Under the pieces are notes generated by a model. It did not search any database. It was not told the DNA's origin and worked only from the letters and a program-made list of their open reading frames with translations. From NCBI RefSeq assembly GCF_000270285.1, contig NC_015738.1, forward strand, positions 1,860,001 through 1,924,000: DNA of 64,000 bases, in the 5' to 3' direction. Positions 1 through 6,769 of this stretch are shown here, one piece after another. Every line of letters begins with the position of its first letter. Within the stretch, counting starts at the first letter, position 1. Made by a program: the position numbers and the translations under genes. The stretch comes from Eggerthella sp. YY7918. Its GTDB lineage: Bacteria > Actinomycetota > Coriobacteriia > Coriobacteriales > Eggerthellaceae.

Positions 1-29
1 AAAGAGAAATGCATGTAAGGGAGGTAAGA

Positions 30-860
30 ATGAAGAATGTTAGGAAGATGCTCGCTGTTTTGGCGGCAGCCGCTATGACCCTCGGTATTCTAGCGGGCTG
101 CACCCAGAGCACCGAAGAATCTGCAGCAACCGACGCCAAAGCACCCACCACGGCCGACTATGCGGGCACGTATTTGTTCGACCAGATGATAACGAAGGTC
201 GATGGAAAAACCACCGAAGTGGCAGTCGGAGATAAGATTGAGGGCGAAACGATCGACGAAGGCTACGCCGTGTCCACCCTTAATGCAGATGGCACATGTA
301 CCTTGGATATGCAGGCGAACCCGGGCAAGCCTATGGAAGGCACCTGGATCGTGAAGTCTGCCGACACGATTGAAATTACTACAGAGGGCCAGACCTCAGA
401 AGTCACCATCGACGGAGACACGCTCACGACACCTTCCACGTTTGACGTTGACGGCAAAAAGATGGAAATGACTTTTGTTTTCAAGAAGGCTTCGAGCACG
501 ACGCGCGCTGACTACGCAGGCGAATACCATATTCAGAAAATCGCCGTCGAAAAAGGCGGAAAGACCGAGGAATATGCATTAGGTGACGACTACCAGGGCA
601 CAACCCTTACCGAGGATTCTGAGATTTCTTTCCTTAATTCGGATGGCACCTGCTCGTTGAAGTCGGATATCAACGATATGGCAATTCCTGATGGAACCTG
701 GCGTGTTGCAGGCGATGGAGAAATTATAATCAGCGTAGACATGGGAGAAGGATCCGGCAGCACAAGCGGTCCTGTGTTTACCATCAAGGACGGCGTCTTT
801 ACGCAGGTGCTTGAATATGGTGACGGTGAAACCTCTACGTTCACTTATATCAAGAAGTAA
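30..860 (+). CDS. Lipoprotein with two tandem copies of one domain
   Basis: Protein of 276 residues with a lipoprotein signal peptide ending in a lipobox (LAGC, Cys at about residue 24), so it is probably anchored to the outer face of the membrane. The mature part is two related units of about 110 residues, each opening with ADYAG(T/E)Y, with DG(T)C(T/S)L in the middle and ending in F(V/T)(F/Y)(I)KK. The pattern suggests a small beta-rich (lipocalin-like) fold duplicated in tandem. I chose the ATG at 30 because an AGGGAGGT ribosome site sits 5 bases upstream; an in-frame ATG at 9 lacks this. A second lipoprotein follows 11 bases downstream. I do not recognise a function. Confidence 0.8.
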   Translation: MKNVRKMLAVLAAAAMTLGILAGCTQSTEESAATDAKAPTTADYAGTYLFDQMITKVDGKTTEVAVGDKIEGETIDEGYAVSTLNADGTCTLDMQANPGKPMEGTWIVKSADTIEITTEGQTSEVTIDGDTLTTPSTFDVDGKKMEMTFVFKKASSTTRADYAGEYHIQKIAVEKGGKTEEYALGDDYQGTTLTEDSEISFLNSDGTCSLKSDINDMAIPDGTWRVAGDGEIIISVDMGEGSGSTSGPVFTIKDGVFTQVLEYGDGETSTFTYIKK

Positions 861-871
861 GCGAGGATACT

Positions 872-1360
872 ATGGTGGCGAAAGTAAAGTACGTGCGTTT
901 AGGCGTTCTATCGACTTTGATGACGGCTCTTATTGCCGCAGGACTTCTGGCTGGATGCGCGCAAAGCACAGCCACGACATCGGACACCACTGCACCCGGT
1001 CTCGTTAACTCCGTCACCGACCAAGAAGGCATCCTGTACACGCTGTATGTGGGCCTGGCAGACAAGGATACGGGTACGCAGGTACTCGACATGCAAGAGG
1101 CAAAAGATCTGGCCACACCTCTCGTATCTGCGGCAGGTGACGGCGGCTACACTGTCATTGAAGCGCAAGGTGGCTACACCGACGATGACGGCAACCTTGT
1201 GGAAAACGACACCCTTGTCTATACCGGTGTGCACGCCTCCGAACAGGAGATACTCACACTTGTCGACGACATCAAAGCCGCCCTCAACATTGAGAGCATT
1301 TATGTCACTTCCGCACACACCGGCTATGCCATCTTCGGCGGCCAATTGAAAGCGGCCTAG
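872..1360 (+). CDS. Small lipoprotein of unknown function
   Basis: Protein of 162 residues. The N-terminus has a basic region, a hydrophobic stretch and a lipobox (LLAGC, Cys near residue 29), indicating export and lipid anchoring. The remaining roughly 130 residues carry TLYVGLADKDTG and a VIEAQGGYTDDDG segment that reads like a compact alpha/beta domain with no catalytic motif I know. It starts 11 bases after the preceding lipoprotein gene with a GCGAGGA ribosome site, so the two are probably co-transcribed. A strong hairpin follows the stop codon. Function unknown. Confidence 0.75.
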   Translation: MVAKVKYVRLGVLSTLMTALIAAGLLAGCAQSTATTSDTTAPGLVNSVTDQEGILYTLYVGLADKDTGTQVLDMQEAKDLATPLVSAAGDGGYTVIEAQGGYTDDDGNLVENDTLVYTGVHASEQEILTLVDDIKAALNIESIYVTSAHTGYAIFGGQLKAA

Positions 1361-1377
1361 GCTGACCTCGTTAACGC

Positions 1378-1418
1378 AAGAAGCCCCTCGTTCGTCATCC
1401 TTAAACGAGGGGCTTCTT
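1378..1418. terminator. Bidirectional intrinsic terminator between lipoprotein gene and ftsY
   Basis: A 15-base perfect stem (AAGAAGCCCCTCGTT paired with AACGAGGGGCTTCTT) has a short loop. It lies between two convergent genes, 17 bases past each stop codon. The arms end in A/T-rich sequence on both sides, so it can serve both the lipoprotein genes and ftsY. Confidence 0.85.
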
Positions 1419-1435
1419 TGGTATTCTAAGTGCTT

Positions 1436-2356
1436 TTACGAACGCTCGTCGAAGTCACCGATGAGAGCGCGAGCGAAATCGTGGGCATCGAAGTCTTTAA
1501 GGTCGTCCAAGCCCTCACCCACCCCAATCTTGAGGATTGGCAAGCTGAGATCGTGCGAAACCGCCAGCGCGATACCGCCCTTTGCCGTACCATCAAGCTT
1601 GGTGACAATGACACCATCCAAATCGAGTGCACGGTCAAACTCACGCGCCTGCGCCAAGCCGTTTTGGCCGGTTGTCGCATCGGTGACTAGCACGGTATAC
1701 ACCGGCATGTTTGCGCGTTTACGCACGACGCTCACGACTTTTTCAAGCTCACGCATAAGATCGGCCGAAGTATGCAGACGCCCGGCGGTATCGATAAGCA
1801 CAAGGTCTGCACCCTGCTGCTCGGCACGTTCGATGGTGTCGTAACACACGCTTGCCGGGTCGCTACCACGCTCGCGCGTAACCACTTCCACACCTGCACG
1901 CTGTGCCCACACCTCCAGCTGCTCGATAGCCGCCGCGCGGAAGGTGTCGGCACTTCCCAAAAGCACCGTGCGACCCGCATCAGTAGCTTCCTTGGCGAGC
2001 TTGCCCACCGTGGTGGTCTTGCCCGTGCCGTTGATGCCCACAAACAGCACGATAGCCTCGCCGCCGCCCAGCACATCCTCGCCACCCGGCGTAAACGTCT
2101 CAGCAATTTGGTCGTTCAACAAATCGAGCACGGCATAGGCATCAGGCAACGCTTGCCGTGTCGCCTGATCGCGCAGATTATCAACGATTTCGGAGGCTGC
2201 CGCCCCGCCGATATCGGCCAAGATGAGCGTTTCCTCAAGACCGTCCCAAAAATCCTCGTCCAAATTGGGACCGCGGTCCAAAAGGACATTCATCTGCTCC
2301 TTGAACTTGTCGCGTGAACGCGAAAGCCCTTCACTTATTCGATCAAAAAATCCCAC
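1436..2356 (-). CDS. ftsY: Signal recognition particle receptor FtsY
   Basis: Membrane-associated GTPase that receives SRP-ribosome complexes and delivers nascent membrane proteins to the SecYEG channel. The 306 residues are essentially the NG domain: an N helical bundle, a P-loop (GINGTGKTTT, residues 107-116), a DTAGRLH switch motif and a TKLDGTAKGG guanine-specificity region. There is no long acidic A domain; the first 30 residues carry MGFFDRISEGLSRSRDKF, a likely amphipathic membrane-binding helix. In many relatives ftsY directly follows smc. Here about 9 kb of accessory genes lie between them. Confidence 0.97.
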   Translation of the reverse strand: MGFFDRISEGLSRSRDKFKEQMNVLLDRGPNLDEDFWDGLEETLILADIGGAAASEIVDNLRDQATRQALPDAYAVLDLLNDQIAETFTPGGEDVLGGGEAIVLFVGINGTGKTTTVGKLAKEATDAGRTVLLGSADTFRAAAIEQLEVWAQRAGVEVVTRERGSDPASVCYDTIERAEQQGADLVLIDTAGRLHTSADLMRELEKVVSVVRKRANMPVYTVLVTDATTGQNGLAQAREFDRALDLDGVIVTKLDGTAKGGIALAVSHDLSLPILKIGVGEGLDDLKDFDAHDFARALIGDFDERS

Positions 2357-2539
2357 AGCAGGACTCCTTTCCCAGTAACTAACCTAGTGTAACCCAAACA
2401 AGGCCACACGTCAGCGACCGCACAACCCCGCTTTCCAATTTCTAGCCAGGCAGGTGCGATCCTCTGCACCCCTCATGCCATCAACCAAATGTTTGCAGCG
2501 GAAAAACGAACACGCCTGCCTGCGTTCCTGACACTCACA

Positions 2540-2606
2540 CCATGTAACACTTGCGAAAACCGATGCGCGTTCATATGAAACCACTCCGTTCGCGCCCATG
2601 TAACAC
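2540..2606 (+). promoter_or_regulatory. Direct repeat upstream of the glucose dehydrogenase operon
   Basis: Within the 285-base gap between ftsY and the dehydrogenase gene, CCATGTAACAC occurs at 2540-2550 and again at 2596-2606. Each copy is followed by a TTGC(G/A)A(A/G)AAC-like stretch. The spacing and position just before the ribosome site suggest binding sites for a regulator, but no -35/-10 pair is clear. Inference only. Confidence 0.3.
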
Positions 2607-2641
2607 GTGTTTGCAAGAACGCTTGTTAGTAGGAGGTGTGT

Positions 2642-3436
2642 ATGTATCCTGACCTTGAAGGTAAAACAGCTGTCGTAACCGGAGCCTCAACCGGACTTGG
2701 GTACAGCATTGCGACGCGGTTTTTACATGAAGGCATGCATGTTGTTGTTAATTACCACAGCGACAAACATGCACGTCAAGCGAAAGATCTTGTCCAACGA
2801 TTCAATGCTTCCGGCCAAACCAACGCAGTGGCTGTACAGGCCGACATTTCCTCGGAAGAAGGCGTCGAACGTCTGCGTGATTCAGCGCTCGATACGTTTA
2901 AAAGCTTGGACGTATGGGTGAATAATGCCGGGATAGAATCGCGCTACCCCACGCATAAACTGCCCTTAGACGAATGGGAGAAAACGCTTGCCATCAACTT
3001 AACAGGTGTGTTTCTCGGGTCAAAAGCAGCGCTTGCCTACTTTGTCGAAACAAACCGCCAAGGCACCATCATTAACCTGTCTTCAGTCCACGAGCGCATT
3101 CCCTGGCCAACGTTTGCCGCATACGCGGCAAGTAAAGGTGGCGTAAAACTGTTCAGCGAAACTATTGCACTTGAATATGCCCACCGGGGAATTCGCGTAA
3201 ACTGCATCGCGCCGGGCGCCATCAATACCCCGATTAATGCAGAAAAGTTCGCTGACCCCGCAGCACGCGCCCAAACCGAATCGATGATACCCATGGGCAA
3301 AATCGGCACGCCCGAACAGGTTGCTGCCGTAGCCGCATGGCTGGCGTCCGAAGAATCAAGCTACGTAACCGGAACAAGCCTCTTTGTCGATGGTGGCATG
3401 TCTCTCTATCCTTCGTTTGAAAAGGGCGACGGCTAA
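2642..3436 (+). CDS. Glucose 1-dehydrogenase-like short-chain dehydrogenase
   Basis: Classical 264-residue SDR. It has the nucleotide-binding motif GASTGLG (14-20), NNAG (94-97), catalytic Ser148, Tyr161 and Lys165, and a late GAINTPINAEKFADP segment with a C-terminal SFxxG. These stretches and the SSVHERIPWP loop closely resemble Bacillus glucose 1-dehydrogenases, which oxidise beta-D-glucose to gluconolactone with NAD(P)+. The lactonase two genes downstream fits the next step. The start is set at the ATG at 2642, five bases after AGGAGG; a GTG at 2636 overlaps that ribosome site. The stop codon overlaps the next ATG (TAATG). Substrate is inferred from resemblance. Confidence 0.88.
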   Translation: MYPDLEGKTAVVTGASTGLGYSIATRFLHEGMHVVVNYHSDKHARQAKDLVQRFNASGQTNAVAVQADISSEEGVERLRDSALDTFKSLDVWVNNAGIESRYPTHKLPLDEWEKTLAINLTGVFLGSKAALAYFVETNRQGTIINLSSVHERIPWPTFAAYAASKGGVKLFSETIALEYAHRGIRVNCIAPGAINTPINAEKFADPAARAQTESMIPMGKIGTPEQVAAVAAWLASEESSYVTGTSLFVDGGMSLYPSFEKGDG

Positions 3437-4113
3437 TGGCAAGGTGGCTTGATTTCAAACACACACCCAACTTGGCGGGAAAGCTCCTGTTTTCAACACT
3501 TGGCATTATTTGCATATCGTTGGGAATTTCAGTTTGTCGCGTTGGCGACGTAGGCGTTGATCCGTTTACCGCTATGAACATAGGCATAAGCGCGCGCATT
3601 GGTATGGATCTGGGCACCTATCAGCTCATCGTGAACGCCCTTATTCTTGTCTTCGTGTTTGCGCTCGATCGCATGCTTATAGGACCGGGTACCATTATTA
3701 ATATGGTAGGCGTGGGCTATCTTGTGCAGTTTTTCACGTGGCTGTTTGATATGGTTCCTCTGCCTGGCGGATTCATAAGTGCAGCATTGCACCTCATAGT
3801 TGGCACCTTGCTGTTCACACTGGGTGTTTCTTTATATCTCAAGACCCGTATGGGTGTCGCACCCATTGACGCCATTGCGCCCATCGCGGTAGAACGAACG
3901 CGTTTCAAGTATACGGCTTGTCGCATGACGCAAGATATCACAGTTGCCATCATCGCCATCATTGCCGGAGGACCCATCGGAGTCTTCACCATTATTGCCG
4001 CATTCTTCACCGGTCCCTTTATTACGATGTGGAACCGATTTTTTACCCTGCCTCTGTACAAGCGTTTTAACATTCTCGACCGAGAAGAATTTGCGGAAGA
4101 GTCCGCACGATAG
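3436..4113 (+). CDS. YczE/YitT-like integral membrane protein
   Basis: Protein of 225 residues with about five hydrophobic segments. It carries the pattern GISVCRVGDVGVDPFTAMNIG near the N-terminus, echoed by LGVSLYLKTRMGVAPIDAI in the second half, an internal two-fold repeat typical of the YczE/YyaS/YitT membrane family. The molecular function of that family is not established; transport is often suspected. The gene overlaps the dehydrogenase stop codon by one base, so translation is probably coupled. Its position between a sugar dehydrogenase and a lactonase hints at a role in moving the substrate or product, which is speculation. Confidence 0.8.
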   Translation: MARWLDFKHTPNLAGKLLFSTLGIICISLGISVCRVGDVGVDPFTAMNIGISARIGMDLGTYQLIVNALILVFVFALDRMLIGPGTIINMVGVGYLVQFFTWLFDMVPLPGGFISAALHLIVGTLLFTLGVSLYLKTRMGVAPIDAIAPIAVERTRFKYTACRMTQDITVAIIAIIAGGPIGVFTIIAAFFTGPFITMWNRFFTLPLYKRFNILDREEFAEESAR

Positions 4114-4205
4114 CCGCGTACCTACAGGAAATGACTTGAGCTGGCTGCAGCCGGAAAGACAACGCCTGCGCAGCATACAGGACGCTACGGGAGGGATACC
4201 CCACG

Positions 4206-5327
4206 ATGCATAAACCAGCTGCGTACACCCTACACCGCCTGTTTGTGGGGTCATACACTGACGAAAAGCATGATCAGGGTATTTATACGATTCTGTTCGA
4301 TGAAGCGAACCAGCATCTGCAGGTTGTACACCAGGGAGGTCACGCGCCCAACCCTTCCTTTATCGCCTTACACCATACGCTGTTGTTTGCCGCCCATGAA
4401 CTCAGTTCGCGGGGCATGCTGGCGGCATATGCCATCGCCCCTGACGGAAGTTTGGTATTTCGCGGAGCTTGTTCATCGCCTGAAGATGCAGGAACCTGCC
4501 ACGTAGTTGTGCATCCCAATGGGCGCTTTTTGTATGGCTCGAACTACGAAAGCGGGTCGGTGAGCTGCTGCACCTTGACCTCGCAGGCGGCCGCAAGATC
4601 AACGGGCGCACGATTGCAGGTCGTAAGCGGCGGCCTGCCATCGGTCTACCATCACGGCCGCAGCATCAACCCAACCAGACAACGCGCGCCTCATGTTCAT
4701 ACCGCCAGTTTTATACCCAACACGCACGTACTAGCCGTTGTCGATCTGGGGCTTGATACCATCACGTTATATCAAGTTGATGGCACAGGCCCCCTTAAGC
4801 AGCCCGCTCAAACCATACCCATTGAAGCAGGATCGGGGCCGCGTATGCTGGCATATCACCCCACACTGCCCCTTGCTGCCCTTATTAATGAACTAGGCAA
4901 CGACATCATGCTGTTTCGTTATGCGCATACCCAGACTACACTGGCCACGTTTTCCTGTCCCCATTGGGATCTTCTTACACGACTAAGCCTTCCAACAGCC
5001 CTGCTTGACGGTACGGAAAACGAAGCCTTGGCAGCTCATAGTGCCTTTTCGCCCGATGGAACATTTTTGTATGCATCAATACGCGGAAGCGACCGCATCG
5101 TATGGTTTCATCTGACGCCAGAAGGCCGCTTACTTGACCGCAATGATGTGTCGTCTGGCGGGCAAGGGCCCCGACATTTCTCACTTTCTCCGGATGGGCG
5201 CTTTTTGGCTACCGTAAACCAGTTCAGCAACGACGTAGTCATATTCGCACGAGACGCCGAATCAGGCCAACTGCACGAAATGTGCCACATATCCATCCAC
5301 GCACCCTCATGCGTTGTGTGGGGATAA
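4206..5327 (+). CDS. Lactonase, beta-propeller (6-phosphogluconolactonase/YbhE type)
   Basis: Protein of 373 residues in the cytosolic seven-bladed propeller lactonase family. Repeated blade motifs are visible: VHPNGRFLYGSNYESGSV, SPDGTFLYASIRGSDRIV and SPDGRFLATVNQFSNDVVIF. Family members hydrolyse 6-phosphogluconolactone or related sugar lactones. Next to a glucose 1-dehydrogenase the natural substrate may be unphosphorylated gluconolactone, giving gluconate. A GGAGGG ribosome site precedes the ATG at 4206. The 92-base gap after the membrane protein gene still allows one transcript. No signal peptide is seen. Confidence 0.88.
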   Translation: MHKPAAYTLHRLFVGSYTDEKHDQGIYTILFDEANQHLQVVHQGGHAPNPSFIALHHTLLFAAHELSSRGMLAAYAIAPDGSLVFRGACSSPEDAGTCHVVVHPNGRFLYGSNYESGSVSCCTLTSQAAARSTGARLQVVSGGLPSVYHHGRSINPTRQRAPHVHTASFIPNTHVLAVVDLGLDTITLYQVDGTGPLKQPAQTIPIEAGSGPRMLAYHPTLPLAALINELGNDIMLFRYAHTQTTLATFSCPHWDLLTRLSLPTALLDGTENEALAAHSAFSPDGTFLYASIRGSDRIVWFHLTPEGRLLDRNDVSSGGQGPRHFSLSPDGRFLATVNQFSNDVVIFARDAESGQLHEMCHISIHAPSCVVWG

Positions 5328-5333
5328 GGAGCA

Positions 5334-5365
5334 GCCTCGTGGATGTAAGAAAGATCCACGAGGCC
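5334..5365. terminator. Hairpin between lactonase and torD genes
   Basis: Perfect 11-base stem (GCCTCGTGGAT / ATCCACGAGGC) with a 9-base loop, placed 7 bases after the lactonase stop and between convergent genes. No good T-run flanks it, so it may be a weak or factor-assisted terminator. Confidence 0.5.
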
Positions 5366-5389
5366 AAAAGAACACGCTCGAAAGAGAGT

Positions 5390-6070
5390 TTATCTTTGCC
5401 CAAGTTCGGTCTTCATAAAAACCTGTCCAAGCTTTCCTACCGTTTGATACACGCACTCTTTGGATTCGCGCTCAACAGCAGCGAAAAAGTCTTTACCCCA
5501 TACTGCAAGGTGTCTTCGAAAAAACGTTTCGGCTTCCTGCGCAATTACCGCAACACTCTTTTCGTCATGTTGATTAAGAGCAGCAGCATGAAGTGCTCTT
5601 AATGATGCCATGTAGGCAAGTTCATTATCCATATGATCAGGCTGTTCTGTCATAGCTGGACGAACTGTCTCGTCCAGTTTCATATAGCAGCTACGAACAT
5701 CTCGAGCGATGCTGTTCAAGTTGATATTGCGTGTATCGCGATATGAACCATCGTTAAGAAACTCGCTTTCATGAATACGAACAACCGAAAAGGAAGGGTT
5801 CGAAAACAGATGAGTGTAATCTTTTCTCACACGATGAAAGAGATCCTCCAGTTCCTCTTCGGAGTCAACTTTAACCTGTAGTTTATCTGCCACCAGTTCG
5901 GCATCAGCCGTAGGCAAGCCTATATCCTTCAAAATTGAAAAGACATCCAAAGTGAGCGCGCCCGAAGTTATCGCTGTTACCAAATCGCGCTCAGGACGCC
6001 TCATGAACAATCTTAATAACGAATACATATCTGATGACGCCTGAAGTTCCATAGCACGTACAACGGTCAT
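5390..6070 (-). CDS. TorD/DmsD-family chaperone for the molybdoenzyme
   Basis: Protein of 226 residues, largely helical, of the cytoplasmic chaperone family that binds the Tat signal of a molybdoenzyme and helps insert the cofactor before export. Diagnostic pieces are YTHLF (85-89) and the PDHMDNELAYM motif (144-154), followed by a W-x3-F segment near the C-terminus. The ATG follows GGGAAGGAAGG. It is the last gene of a minus-strand run beginning with the catalytic subunit and the Fe-S subunit, so its client is almost certainly that enzyme. The block is visibly richer in A/T than the flanking core genes. Confidence 0.85.
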   Translation of the reverse strand: MTVVRAMELQASSDMYSLLRLFMRRPERDLVTAITSGALTLDVFSILKDIGLPTADAELVADKLQVKVDSEEELEDLFHRVRKDYTHLFSNPSFSVVRIHESEFLNDGSYRDTRNINLNSIARDVRSCYMKLDETVRPAMTEQPDHMDNELAYMASLRALHAAALNQHDEKSVAVIAQEAETFFRRHLAVWGKDFFAAVERESKECVYQTVGKLGQVFMKTELGQR

Positions 6071-6142
6071 ATCCTTCCTTCCCTTAGGAGCAGCCGAATC
6101 AAACCACCTGCATTATCTAGGCACCTTAGACGGAATCATTTA

Positions 6143-6757
6143 CTAATAACGCACGTCCGGGAGATAAACCACGGTCGGACCCGTTCCCTCTTCCTCCATC
6201 AGTTTTATCGCATCACGATCACTTTCCGTCACCAGCTTTTCAATATCTTCCTGAGTTCCAAAAACACGCGCACCAGCCACACACGCGACACAGCATGCTG
6301 GCTCCGGTGTAGTGCCTTCAGCCGTACGACTCAGACAGAAATCGCACTTGTCGATGGTATGATCCACCATACGTTGGTAAGCAATCTCTTCGTACTCAGT
6401 AAACTTTGCGCCAAAGTAACCACTTGACAGGTCGATCAGATAGCGAGCACCGTAAGGGCACACGGTGGTACAAGACTCACATCCAATACACTTCTCTTTA
6501 TCAACCACCACAACGCCGTCCTCTTCGCGTTTGTAGGTAGCTTTCTGGGGGCAGATCTCAACACAAGGAGGGTTCTCGCACTGCATACACAGCATAGGTA
6601 TGATTTGCTTGACAGTATCGGGATATGTGCCCTCCACAATGCGGTCGACGCGCGAACGCAGCACATTTGGTGGAGTAGCATTTGCCGATTTACAGCGGGT
6701 AACGCACGCTTGACAACCCACGCATCTCTTGAGGTCAATAAGCATTGAGTAAACCAC
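6143..6757 (-). CDS. DmsB-like four-cluster iron-sulfur subunit
   Basis: Electron-transfer subunit of 204 residues. Four cysteine groups are visible: CVGCQACVTRC, CMQCENPPCVEIC, CIGCESCTTVC, and CDFC with a later CCVAC. This is the arrangement of DmsB/PsrB-type proteins holding four [4Fe-4S] clusters that pass electrons to a molybdopterin catalytic subunit. It has no signal peptide and probably crosses the membrane with its Tat-bearing partner. I chose the GTG at 6757 because AAGGGAGGG is correctly spaced from it, whereas the next ATG is too far. It lies 12 bases after the catalytic gene. No membrane anchor gene of DmsC or NrfD type is adjacent. Confidence 0.9.
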   Translation of the reverse strand: MVYSMLIDLKRCVGCQACVTRCKSANATPPNVLRSRVDRIVEGTYPDTVKQIIPMLCMQCENPPCVEICPQKATYKREEDGVVVVDKEKCIGCESCTTVCPYGARYLIDLSSGYFGAKFTEYEEIAYQRMVDHTIDKCDFCLSRTAEGTTPEPACCVACVAGARVFGTQEDIEKLVTESDRDAIKLMEEEGTGPTVVYLPDVRY

Positions 6758-6769
6758 GATTCCCTCCCT

